From an uncultured Bacilli bacterium (lineage in GTDB: Bacteria; Bacillota_I; Bacilli_A; RF39; UBA660), in contig CAKOXI010000003.1 in NCBI GenBank assembly GCA_934130045.1, positions 14,306 through 78,305 on the forward strand: a DNA stretch of 64,000 nt, read 5' to 3'. Of this stretch, positions 15,332 to 24,726 are shown in pieces. Below the pieces are notes generated by a model that was not told the origin of the DNA, searched no databases, and saw only the letters and a program-made list of their open reading frames with translations. Within the stretch, counting starts at the first letter, position 1. Each line of letters opens with the position of its first letter. A program made the translations under genes and the position numbers.

Positions 15332-15784
15332 ATGAGAAAATACTATTTATTTATAATAAAAAAGGAATTTTATGAATTATATTTAAAAAACATTGAAACA
15401 TTATATTTTATTCTTGAAAATATATATTATTTAAAAAAAAACGATTTTTCTTTTGGATTTTCAATATATAAACAACTTTGTGAACCATTTAATAAAAATG
15501 TACTTATAAATTATTTTAATAATAAAAATAAAAGGTATATAAAGAAATTTAATAACAAATTTTTTATTAATGATGTATATGCTGGTGAAAAAAGTTGTAT
15601 TCAAATAAATAAATCATGTATAGTTATTAAAACTAAACAAAATCTACCATATGCATTAAAAATATTTAAATGGTATAACAATTATATATTTGTATGTGAT
15701 TTTGAAAATAAAGATTACTTCTGGTTAAATAATAATAAATTAAGAAGTAAAATTAAGTTATATGAATATAGTTATATTTATTAA
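15332..15784 (+). CDS. sirA: SirA-like DnaA/replication inhibitor
   Basis: SirA in Bacillus subtilis binds DnaA domain I and blocks replication initiation at the onset of sporulation. This 150-residue protein (SirA is about 148) matches it from memory at both ends: YYLFIIKKEFYELYLKN against YYTYLIKEEFANHYFGR, and FVCDFENKDYFWLN against LAMDFNSKRYGWLN. The middle is diverged and extremely Asn/Lys-rich. Position supports the call: it follows tkt and precedes yneF, as sirA (yneE) does in Bacillus. Identity rests on recalled sequence and synteny. Whether DnaA binding persists is unknown. Confidence 0.75.
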   Translation: MRKYYLFIIKKEFYELYLKNIETLYFILENIYYLKKNDFSFGFSIYKQLCEPFNKNVLINYFNNKNKRYIKKFNNKFFINDVYAGEKSCIQINKSCIVIKTKQNLPYALKIFKWYNNYIFVCDFENKDYFWLNNNKLRSKIKLYEYSYIY

Positions 15785-15853
15785 ATATATTTAATTAGGA
15801 CTTGTAAAATAAATATATATTTAGTAAAATACATATAGGAAGGATGATTGTTT

Positions 15854-16081
15854 ATGGATTGGGGACAATTTTTATTAGATTTACTTAAATTTCTTGGTGG
15901 TTTAATTGCAGGTGGTGTTATTGGATTTTTTGTAGCTCGTCATTATATGAAAAAATATATGAAAAAAAATCCTCCTATAAATGAACAAATGATAAAAGCA
16001 ATGATGACTCAAATGGGTCGTACACCAAGTCAAAAGCAAGTTAATCAAATGATGAAATCAATGACTAAGTATATGGATTAG
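15854..16081 (+). CDS. yneF: YneF/UPF0154 family small membrane protein
   Basis: The 75-residue protein has an N-terminal membrane span ([30 protein letters not shown]). A conserved cytoplasmic tail follows with [29 protein letters not shown], the signature of UPF0154 (YneF). Function is not established in the family. ATG 15854 is chosen because AGGAAGGA lies 8 bases upstream; a TTG at 15848 is too close. It completes the lexA-tkt-sirA-yneF synteny. Confidence 0.92.
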   Translation: MDWGQFLLDLLKFLGGLIAGGVIGFFVARHYMKKYMKKNPPINEQMIKAMMTQMGRTPSQKQVNQMMKSMTKYMD

Positions 16082-16105
16082 TCATTTTTTTAAAGGAGAA
16101 AAAAT

Positions 16106-16723
16106 ATGAAACCAAAAATTGGCGTTGTTTTAAGACCAGACAAAAACATAAGTGAAAAAAATGTTCAAATAATTTATAATAATATTTTTAATGCCTTAAT
16201 TGAATATAATTCTTATCCAATGGGAATAATTAATGATATTAAAAGTATGGATATTTTATCTATATATGATGGTTTTGTTTTACAAGGCGGTAATATTTCT
16301 ACTGAATTTGACTATGAACTTATAAAATATTGTCATAATAAAAATATACCTCTTTTGGGTATTTGTCTTGGAATGCAAACAATAGGTGAGGTATTTGGTG
16401 GTATTTTAAGAGAAATAAATTCTAGTAATCATAATGTAAAAGATAATTTATTTTTACATGATATAACAATATATAAAAATACAAAATTGTTTGATATTGT
16501 AAAAGAATATAATATAAATGTTAATAGTAGACATACCTATGAAATAAAAAATCCTAATTTAACAATTAGTGCCCGAAGTAATGATGGAGTAATTGAAGCA
16601 ATAGAAGACACTAATAAAAGATTTTTTATAGGATTAGAATGGCACCCCGAAGATATGATTAGTTATGATGATTATAGTAAAAAAATATTTAAAAGTTTTA
16701 TAAATGAATGCAAAAACCATTAA
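16106..16723 (+). CDS. Class I glutamine amidotransferase-like peptidase C26
   Basis: The 205-residue flavodoxin-fold hydrolase has a nucleophile elbow GICLGMQ (Cys near residue 92) and a His-Glu pair in LEWHPED (about 182-188), preceded by DGFVLQGGN. This matches the gamma-glutamyl-gamma-aminobutyrate hydrolase group (C26). It probably hydrolyses a gamma-glutamyl amide; substrate unknown. It is slightly shorter than typical members (about 240). Its 3' end overlaps the terminator and the convergent gene by four bases. Confidence 0.85.
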   Translation: MKPKIGVVLRPDKNISEKNVQIIYNNIFNALIEYNSYPMGIINDIKSMDILSIYDGFVLQGGNISTEFDYELIKYCHNKNIPLLGICLGMQTIGEVFGGILREINSSNHNVKDNLFLHDITIYKNTKLFDIVKEYNINVNSRHTYEIKNPNLTISARSNDGVIEAIEDTNKRFFIGLEWHPEDMISYDDYSKKIFKSFINECKNH

Positions 16724-16747
16724 CGTGTTTTAGTTAATGGTTTTTTT
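16712..16747. terminator. Bidirectional terminator with both stop codons inside
   Basis: A 13-bp perfect stem (16712-16724 with 16733-16745) and 8-nt loop. The stop codons of both convergent genes (16721-16723 plus, 16720-16722 minus) are in its 5' arm. Confidence 0.85.
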
Positions 16748-17349
16748 ATAGTATCTGTATATTCATTATATAAATCTTTATTTTTATAAAATATTTGACT
16801 AGTTCTATTTATTATAACATCTAAATCATAAATATTATGAAATTTAAGAAAGTATGTAATTAAATTTTGAAATTCTACCTTATTTTGCTTAATGTATATA
16901 TTTAAATAAATTTTTCTTTGTAGATTTTTATTTTCACAATTTAAATTATCAAAATATGTTAAATTGTTTAATAAATTGTCTATTAAATAAAATCCTAAGC
17001 TATTTTTTAAGAATAATATAAATTTTTCATCATCTGGAAAAAGTGCATTTGCTTTGAAAATTTCTTTTTCAATATCATTGTTAAAAGTATATTTTTTTGA
17101 GATTTGTGTAAGATATTCAATTCTTTTATATAATGAACCATTTGAAGGTGAATATCCATTTTTAATCTTTGGTGTTCTTCGCTTACCTTCATTTCTTTTT
17201 TCATATTTTTTAGCTTTATTATATGTATAAATTTCATATGAAGTTAAATTAGAATAGTAGTATAAATTATTAGCATTCTCAGCATTATATTTTAATTTAT
17301 CAAATTTTTCATCAGAAATTTTTTCAAAATCCTCTTTAAATAACATCAT
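16720..17349 (-). CDS. Unknown protein, tandem paralogue B
   Basis: The family is not recognised. The 209 residues are mostly helical and Asn/Lys/Tyr-rich, with no signal peptide or membrane span. It is clearly related to the gene just upstream (17353-17976): the start FEKISDEKFDKLKYNAENAN parallels the other's FNTIPKERLEEIKKYADN, and RKIYLNIYIKQNKVEFQNLI parallels KKIYYNHFMKKNSLQIKQLI. A basic linker (KRRTPK) lies near residue 60. Spacing of three bases to the paralogue and a shared ribosome-site style indicate one operon. Confidence 0.7.
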   Translation of the reverse strand: MMLFKEDFEKISDEKFDKLKYNAENANNLYYYSNLTSYEIYTYNKAKKYEKRNEGKRRTPKIKNGYSPSNGSLYKRIEYLTQISKKYTFNNDIEKEIFKANALFPDDEKFILFLKNSLGFYLIDNLLNNLTYFDNLNCENKNLQRKIYLNIYIKQNKVEFQNLITYFLKFHNIYDLDVIINRTSQIFYKNKDLYNEYTDTIKKPLTKTR

Positions 17350-17352
17350 AGT

Positions 17353-17976
17353 TTATTTCCCCTTTTTAACTAATTTTTTATTGGTATTTAAATATTCTTC
17401 ATATAGTTCAGGTTGAAAATTATTAATAAGTATCAATTTACTTAAAATAATATTAACATCATGTTTGCCATAAAAGTAACTCATATAGTTTATTAATTGC
17501 TTTATTTGTAAACTATTTTTTTTCATAAAATGATTATAATAAATTTTCTTTTGAAATAATCGTTTATTGTAGTCATTGCTAAATTCTTTATCAATATAAT
17601 TTATATTTTCAACAAAGTCGTTAAGTATATTTAATACACCAAAATTATTTAATATTTTTAATAAATCTTCAGAACTGTTATATACTGATTCACATAAAAA
17701 GTAAGTTTTTTCAAAATCATTTTCTAATAAAAAACTTTTTGAATTAGATTTATAAATCATTTGATTTTCTAATGTACCAGTAGAACTATAATTACTAGTT
17801 CGTTTTTTTAATTTTTTTTGACATTTCCAATAAACATTAATAGTTTCTGTATAGTCACAAGCATTATAATTTTTACGTGTAAAAAAATTTATGTATTCAT
17901 TATCAGCATATTTTTTGATTTCTTCAAGTCTTTCTTTTGGAATAGTATTAAAATCATTTATTGAATAAAAATTCAT
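17353..17976 (-). CDS. Unknown protein, tandem paralogue A
   Basis: The 207-residue unknown is the first gene of a two-gene minus-strand operon with its own paralogue. It appears cytosolic and helical. The C-terminal 80 residues (KKIYYNHFMKKNSLQ, YFYGKHDVNIILSK, YEEYLNTNKKLVKK) align with the neighbour throughout. Both genes keep a basic cluster near residue 60 (KKLKKRT here). The start at 17976 is chosen because AGGGGGA precedes it; the frame is open a further 60 bases without a ribosome site. No function can be proposed. Confidence 0.7.
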   Translation of the reverse strand: MNFYSINDFNTIPKERLEEIKKYADNEYINFFTRKNYNACDYTETINVYWKCQKKLKKRTSNYSSTGTLENQMIYKSNSKSFLLENDFEKTYFLCESVYNSSEDLLKILNNFGVLNILNDFVENINYIDKEFSNDYNKRLFQKKIYYNHFMKKNSLQIKQLINYMSYFYGKHDVNIILSKLILINNFQPELYEEYLNTNKKLVKKGK

Positions 17977-18067
17977 ATAAATTCCCCCTTTTTGTTGAAA
18001 TATTATACTATATATTTTAAATAAGTCAATATTCAAATATTGAAAAATGTTAAAAAATAATATATAA

Positions 18068-19194
<1,127 letters not shown>

Positions 19195-19195
<1 letters not shown>

Positions 19196-20301
19196 TGCAA
19201 AATATTTTTAATTATATAAAAAATTTTGGACATTTATCTTTTGAGGAAGAACCATTTAATGATGTTGATAATTTAGTTTTTGCTGCCTTATCTTATGTTG
19301 ATTATAATTCAAATTTTATGCTTTCACATAGTAGGGCAACTATAGAAGAAACTGCAAATGATTATTTTTTAAATCATGATAAAAAGCTTATTTCTAAAAA
19401 TATTACTGCGGTAAGACAAGCAATTAAAATATTAAGTGAAATTAAAGATACAAAAAGATACAAATCAATATTTATTACAAATTATATATATGTTGGTGAT
19501 AAATCAATTCAATTTTGTGCTATGACATTTGAAATAAAGAAAAATTTATATTATGTTTCATTTGAAGGAACTGATCACTTGATTAGCGGTTGGAAAGAAG
19601 ATTTTCAAATGGCATATATGTTTCCAGTTCCTGCTCAAAAAATGGCAATTGATTATTTAAATAAAACAATAAAAAAAATAGGAGCAAAATATATTGTAGG
19701 TGGACACTCTAAAGGTGGCAACTTAGCTATTACATCAAGTATGTATTGTCATTTTTGGATAAGAAACAAAATTATAAAAGTTTATAATAATGATGGACCA
19801 GGATTAAGAAAAAAACAAATCGAATCTAAAAATTATAAAAAGATAGAAAAAAAACTATCTTATATAATTCCAAATTATAGTTTTGTTGGTTTATTACTTA
19901 GACATACGGATAATTATCAAGTGGTTTATTCTTATGAAAAAGGAATTTTAGCTCATGATTTAACAAATTGGAAAATTGATGGTAAATCCTTTGTACCAGC
20001 TAAACTTAGTTTTTTAAGTAAAGAACTAGATTTAATAATTATAAAATGGCTTGATAAATATAATGATATGGAAAGAAAAAAATTTGTAGATTCATTATTT
20101 GACGTATGTACAAGAGCTGATATAAATAATTTAATTGATATCAAATCATCTAAATTTAATAATTTAATAAAAATTATTAAGGAAACAAAAAACATGAATC
20201 AAGAAACAAAAAGAATGATAATTGATTTGTTTAAATTTATTTTAAAATTTTGTTCAATTGATCTAAAAAATCAAATATTTTCAAAAAAAGAAGAATTATA
20301 A
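19195..20301 (+). CDS. DUF2974 (Mbeg1-like) alpha/beta-hydrolase
   Basis: The 368-residue protein has DUF2974 features: an N-terminal DNLVFAALSYVDY box, VSFEGTDHLISGWKEDFQMAY, and the nucleophile elbow GGHSKGGNLA (Ser near residue 175), as in lipase-like alpha/beta hydrolases. The later NNDGPG motif is also typical. Members are predicted lipases or esterases, cytoplasmic or membrane-associated; substrate unknown. It is coupled to tgt by a one-base overlap, although no functional link is known. Confidence 0.85.
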
Positions 20302-20336
20302 GAAAACTTTAATTTTTAATAATTATTAGTTATCTT

Positions 20337-21614
20337 TTAATTCTTTTTTATTTTATCTTTTAATTTTAAGAGTGAATAAATATTTATAATTGCCAATATT
20401 GCTATTAATATATCAACTATATTCCATAATTTTTTTGAAGATATTATACAACCAATAAATAGAAAAATTAATGTTATTATTTTTGCAATAAATAATTTTG
20501 TATTACTAATATTATTATTGAAAAATTTTAAATTAGATTCTATGTAATAATATCCTGTTAAAATAGTAGAGAAAGCAAATAAAATTATAGAAATAATAAT
20601 TAATATATTTCCAAATATTCCTAAGTGATAATTAAAAGCATATTGAGTAATTTCAATTCCATTAACATCAAAAAAATTGATACTGCTATAATCTGATGTT
20701 GCAATAATAATTGCAGTAGAAGTACAAATGAGGAATGTTGCTATATAAACACCTAACATTTGTACATAACCTGCTTTATAAGGCTCATTAGTATTAATAG
20801 TTGATGATGCAATACTACCAGTTCCTAGTCCTGATTCATTTGCAAAAATACCTCTTTGAATACCTATAATTAATGTTGTTATAAAACCTGTAGTAAAAGA
20901 TTTGATATTAAATGCATTTTTAAAAATGGATATAAAAATGTCTGGAATTATATTAATATTGTTAACAATTATATAAATAGCAATAATTAAATATAATAAA
21001 GTCATTAATGGGACAATTTTATTTGATGCCTTACTGATTTTTTTTATTCCACCAAAAATTATAATTGCTGAAAAAAAGCAAAGTATAAGTCCAATAATGA
21101 TTGGGTTTATATAAGTAATTTCATTTATAGATTTTGTTATTGTATTAGCTTGAATCGGAATAAAACCAAATAAATAGCAACTTATTATTATAATTGCGCA
21201 AATATATGCTAAAATGTTTTTTTTCAAACCATTTTTAATATAATAACTAGGTCCACCTTTAAAAATATTTTCTTCGTCTATTTCATTATAAACTATTCCT
21301 ACATATGTTTCTGCATATGTGTTAGCAGCTGAAATAAGTGCTATAATCCACATCCAAAAAATAGTTCCTAATCCACCTATATAAATTGCCAATGCAACTC
21401 CAGCAATACTTCCAACTCCAATTTTCCCTGCTAATGTTAACATTAATGTTGAGAATGAGTTTAAACCTTTTTTGTTTTCTTTTTTAAAAGTGTATTTGAT
21501 TATTTTTTTTAAATCAAATTGTATAAATTTTAGTTTAAATGAAAAATAAATACCTGCCCATATAATAAATGCTGTAGCTACTCCCCATAATATTTTATTT
21601 GTAATTTCAATCAT
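20337..21614 (-). CDS. Sodium:alanine/glycine symporter (AGCS family)
   Basis: The 425-residue integral membrane protein has about ten hydrophobic segments. AGCS family motifs include GKIGVGSIAGVALAIYIGGLGTIFWMW near residue 65, the AETYVGIVYNE segment, GGPSYYIKNGL, and RGIFANESGLGTGSIA near 255. It would couple alanine or glycine uptake to sodium. It is a little shorter than most members (450-490). Transcribed alone, divergent to cls. Confidence 0.93.
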   Translation of the reverse strand: MIEITNKILWGVATAFIIWAGIYFSFKLKFIQFDLKKIIKYTFKKENKKGLNSFSTLMLTLAGKIGVGSIAGVALAIYIGGLGTIFWMWIIALISAANTYAETYVGIVYNEIDEENIFKGGPSYYIKNGLKKNILAYICAIIIISCYLFGFIPIQANTITKSINEITYINPIIIGLILCFFSAIIIFGGIKKISKASNKIVPLMTLLYLIIAIYIIVNNINIIPDIFISIFKNAFNIKSFTTGFITTLIIGIQRGIFANESGLGTGSIASSTINTNEPYKAGYVQMLGVYIATFLICTSTAIIIATSDYSSINFFDVNGIEITQYAFNYHLGIFGNILIIISIILFAFSTILTGYYYIESNLKFFNNNISNTKLFIAKIITLIFLFIGCIISSKKLWNIVDILIAILAIINIYSLLKLKDKIKKN

Positions 21615-21745
21615 AATATCATCCTTTATTATAAATAAATATATTCAAATAAATACTATTTATATTAAAAAATGATAAATTTTTATAAAACTATTAATTT
21701 TTTTATTATTTAATGATAAAATGTAGATAGTTAGGAAGTGGTAAG

Positions 21746-23296
21746 ATGGATAGGGATAAGAATAAACAGAATATTTTTCAAATATGTCTTAAGTCAATAA
21801 TTTTCATTTTATTACTTATAATTCAAATTTTTATTCTAATACTACTTTATAAAGGAACAAGTATTTTATCTCTTTATGCAGAATTTGCTTTTGATATTAT
21901 TAAAATATGTTCAATTATTTATATAGTATATAAACCTATTAATCCATCATATAAAATAATTTGGATTATATTAATGGCTGTTTTTCCTGTATTAGGAATA
22001 GTTTTATATATACTTTGGGGTAATTCTAGTATACCGTTAAAATTGAAAAAAAATTTATTAAATAATAAAGTTGATGCTGAAAAGTTTTTGAAATTAAGAA
22101 CTGAAGATTATCTTATTTTGAAAGAAATGGATATATATAAATATAAACAAGCATGTTTTTTAACTAATGTATCCGATTATCCATTGTTTAGAAGTAATAA
22201 AATAGAATATTTAAATGTTGGTGAAAATTATTTTGAACAATTGATAAATGATTTGAAAAAAGCAGAAAAATATATTTTGATAGAATATTTTATTATTTCT
22301 AAAGGTGAAATGTGGGATAAAATTTTTGAAATTCTAAAGGAAAAAAGTAAGCAAGGTGTCAAAATATATATAATAACTGATCATATGGGAAGTTTATTTA
22401 GATTACCTTTAGATTATAAGGAAAACTTTAATTTGGATAATATTAAAACTAAAATTTTTAATCCAATAGTTCCATTTTTTTCAATTCATCAAAATCATAG
22501 AGATCATAGAAAAATTACTGTTGTTGATGGTAGAGTAGCATATACTGGTGGAATTAATATAGGAGATGAGTATATAAATAAAACTCATAAGTTAGGTCAT
22601 TGGAAGGATTTTGGTGTAAAAGTTACTGGTAAAGCGGTAAATAATTTTGTAATAATGTTTTTAAAAATGTGGAATTCTGATTTAAAAGAGAATCATTTAA
22701 AATATGAAAATTTCATTGAAGAAGAACCAAATTATCCAAATGATGATAATGGCTTTATATTGCCATTTTCAGATAGTCCTATGAATAAAAAAAATCCTGC
22801 TGAAAATACATATATTAATATGATTAATAACGCAAAAAAAAGTATATATATAACAACTCCTTATTTAATTTTAGATAATGAGATGATAACTTCTTTAACT
22901 AATGCTGCATATAGCGGAATTGATGTAAGAATTATTATTCCTCACATTCCAGATAAAAGAATTGTTTTTGCATTATCAAGATCGTTTTATGATAAATTAT
23001 TAAAATCAGGTGTAAAAATATATGAGTATTCAAGTGGATTTATACATGGTAAGGCATGCATAGTAGATTCAGAAGTTGCAGTAGTTGGAAGTATAAATTT
23101 TGATTTTAGAAGTTTATATCTTCACTATGAATGTGGTGTTTGGTTTTACAATACAGGAACTGAAAAGAAAGTACAAGATGATTTTTTATTAACACAAGAA
23201 AAATCTATACAAATAAAATATGAAAATTGGAAAAAAAGATCTATTTTTAAAAAGATTATTGAAGCAATATTAGTTACAATTGCACCATTATTATAA
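21746..23296 (+). CDS. cls: Cardiolipin synthase (phospholipase D family)
   Basis: It condenses two phosphatidylglycerols to cardiolipin and glycerol at the membrane. The 516 residues contain two N-terminal membrane spans (about 12-35 and 45-95) and both HKD catalytic motifs: HRKITVVDGRVAYTGG near residue 255, and HGKACIVDSEVAVVGSINFD near residue 435. Standard length. The DUF4236 gene starts 14 bases after its stop, so they are likely cotranscribed. Confidence 0.95.
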   Translation: MDRDKNKQNIFQICLKSIIFILLLIIQIFILILLYKGTSILSLYAEFAFDIIKICSIIYIVYKPINPSYKIIWIILMAVFPVLGIVLYILWGNSSIPLKLKKNLLNNKVDAEKFLKLRTEDYLILKEMDIYKYKQACFLTNVSDYPLFRSNKIEYLNVGENYFEQLINDLKKAEKYILIEYFIISKGEMWDKIFEILKEKSKQGVKIYIITDHMGSLFRLPLDYKENFNLDNIKTKIFNPIVPFFSIHQNHRDHRKITVVDGRVAYTGGINIGDEYINKTHKLGHWKDFGVKVTGKAVNNFVIMFLKMWNSDLKENHLKYENFIEEEPNYPNDDNGFILPFSDSPMNKKNPAENTYINMINNAKKSIYITTPYLILDNEMITSLTNAAYSGIDVRIIIPHIPDKRIVFALSRSFYDKLLKSGVKIYEYSSGFIHGKACIVDSEVAVVGSINFDFRSLYLHYECGVWFYNTGTEKKVQDDFLLTQEKSIQIKYENWKKRSIFKKIIEAILVTIAPLL

Positions 23297-23309
23297 AGGA
23301 GGAAACAAA

Positions 23310-23507
23310 ATGGGTTTAAGATTTCATAAAACAATAAAATTAGGTCCAATAAATATTAATTTAAGTAAAAGTGGAGTTGGATTTAGTGTAGGTACTAAAG
23401 GAGCTAGAGTAGGAAGAACTGCAAAAGGTAATATTCGTACATCTGTAGGAATACCTGGTACCGGTATTTCTTATGTTACAGAAAAAAGTACAAAAAAGAA
23501 AAAATAA
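23310..23507 (+). CDS. DUF4236 small protein
   Basis: The 65 residues match DUF4236: GLRFHKTIKLGPININLSKSG, then GFSVGTKGARVGRT, then TSVGIPGTGISY. The alternating glycine/strand pattern indicates a small beta-rich unit; function is unknown. ATG 23310 is preceded by AAAGGAGG. The Lys-rich tail is typical of the family. Confidence 0.93.
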   Translation: MGLRFHKTIKLGPININLSKSGVGFSVGTKGARVGRTAKGNIRTSVGIPGTGISYVTEKSTKKKK

Positions 23508-23601
23508 TAAAGTTTTATTTTGCTAGTTGTTTAAACTGTATAGTATATATATAAATAAGTTAATAAGTAAAAAAATGTATTAGTCAAAAATAAATAGTAT
23601 T

Positions 23602-23632
23602 TGAATAATTTATCTCTTTTTAAATCAATATA
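23602..23632 (+). promoter_or_regulatory. Possible sigma-F/sigma-G type promoter of sigG
   Basis: TGAATA (23602-23607), an 18-bp spacer and CAATATA (23626-23632). The -35 equals the SigF/SigG consensus and the -10 resembles CATNNTA with one mismatch. The leader would be very short. Forespore-specific autoregulation is known for Bacillus sigG; here it is inference from one site in A+T-rich DNA. Confidence 0.35.
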
Positions 23633-23653
23633 GATTTGAAAGGAGATTTTTTT

Positions 23654-24430
23654 ATGTCGCGTCATAAAGTGGAAATATGTGGCGTGAATACTGCAAATAT
23701 AAAAGTTTTATCAAATTCTGAAATGGTTGAGTTATTTAGTAGATATCAAAATGGAGATTGTTTTGCTAAAGAGCAATTAATTAATGGTAACTTAAAATTA
23801 GTATTATCTATATTAAAAAATTATAATAATAGAACTGATAATATGGATGATTTATTTCAAGTTGGATGTGTAGGATTAATTAAAGCAATTGATAATTTTG
23901 ATTTATCACATGATGTAAAATTTTCAACATATGCGGTTCCTATGATATTAGGGGAAGTAAAGAGATATTTAAGAGATAATAATAGTGTAAGAATAGCAAG
24001 AAGCATAAAAGATATTGCTTATAAATCGCTTAAAATTAAAGAAAGATTAACAAATGAATATGGAAAGGAACCAACTATTGATAAAATCGCTGAAGAATTA
24101 AACTTACCTGTATATGATGTTAGTAATGCTATAGAATCAATGAAGGATACTATTAGTATGTATGAACCTATCTATAATGATGGTGGTGATACTATTTATT
24201 TAGCTGATCAATTAGCTGATAAAAAAGATTCTTATTATGATAAAGATTTAAAAATTTCATTAAATGATGCAATTAATAATCTTAAAGAAAAAGAAAAATA
24301 TATCTTAATTGAAAGATATATTATTGGTAAAACTCAAATGGAATTATCGGAAGAATTAGGTATTTCTCAAGCACAAATATCTAGATTAGAAAAAAGTGGG
24401 TTAAGTAATATTAAAAAAATGATAACTTAA
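23654..24430 (+). CDS. sigG: RNA polymerase sporulation sigma factor SigG
   Basis: SigG directs late forespore transcription. The 258-residue protein opens with SRHKVEICGVNTANIKVLS, closely matching the SigG-specific start SRNKVEICGVDT of Bacillus. Region 2 includes DDLFQVGCVGLIKAIDNFDLSHDVKFSTYAVPMILGE, region 3 includes KEPTIDKIAEEL, and YEPIYNDGGD is another SigG feature. Region 4 ends with KTQMELSEELGISQAQISRLEK. Start ATG 23654 follows AAAGGAG. ylmC follows, close to the Bacillus arrangement. SigF is excluded mainly by the N-terminus. Confidence 0.93.
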   Translation: MSRHKVEICGVNTANIKVLSNSEMVELFSRYQNGDCFAKEQLINGNLKLVLSILKNYNNRTDNMDDLFQVGCVGLIKAIDNFDLSHDVKFSTYAVPMILGEVKRYLRDNNSVRIARSIKDIAYKSLKIKERLTNEYGKEPTIDKIAEELNLPVYDVSNAIESMKDTISMYEPIYNDGGDTIYLADQLADKKDSYYDKDLKISLNDAINNLKEKEKYILIERYIIGKTQMELSEELGISQAQISRLEKSGLSNIKKMIT

Positions 24431-24453
24431 AAAGAAAGCAAGGTTTTCTTTTT
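24429..24453 (+). terminator. Weak terminator after sigG
   Basis: A 9-bp A/T-rich stem (24429-24437 with 24445-24453) with a loop containing GCAAGG, starting in the sigG stop codon. Partial readthrough into ylmC is possible. Confidence 0.5.
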
Positions 24454-24495
24454 CATATAAAATTTTAAATTAAATATAATATTTTAGGTGGTTTT

Positions 24496-24726
24496 ATGCG
24501 CTTATCAGATCTTCAAAGTAAAGATGTAATAAATATTACTGATGGAAAAAAGGTTGGTAATATCATTGATATTTTAATCGAAAATAATGGTCAAATGACT
24601 ACACTTATTGTAGAAAAGTCAAAATTTTTTGTTTCTATGTTTTCTAATAAGAATGAGATTGAAATTAAATGGAATCAAATAGAAAAAATAGGTGAAGATG
24701 TTATTTTAGTTTCTATTAATATTTGA
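24496..24726 (+). CDS. ylmC: YlmC/YmxH family PRC-barrel protein
   Basis: The 76-residue PRC-barrel protein begins MRLSDLQSKDVINITDGKKVGNIIDI, the YlmC/YmxH signature, and continues with strands ending in EIKWNQIEKIGEDVILV. The family is common in spore formers beside sigG; its molecular role is unclear. Its 3' end overlaps the convergent glycosyltransferase gene by 21 bases. Confidence 0.93.
   Translation: MRLSDLQSKDVINITDGKKVGNIIDILIENNGQMTTLIVEKSKFFVSMFSNKNEIEIKWNQIEKIGEDVILVSINI

Noticed and set aside
23654..24430. SigF or SigB instead of SigG
   Set aside because: The N-terminal SRHKVEICGV stretch and YEPIYNDGGD are SigG features; neither the SigF-typical context (spoIIAA/AB) nor the SigB context (rsb genes) is present.
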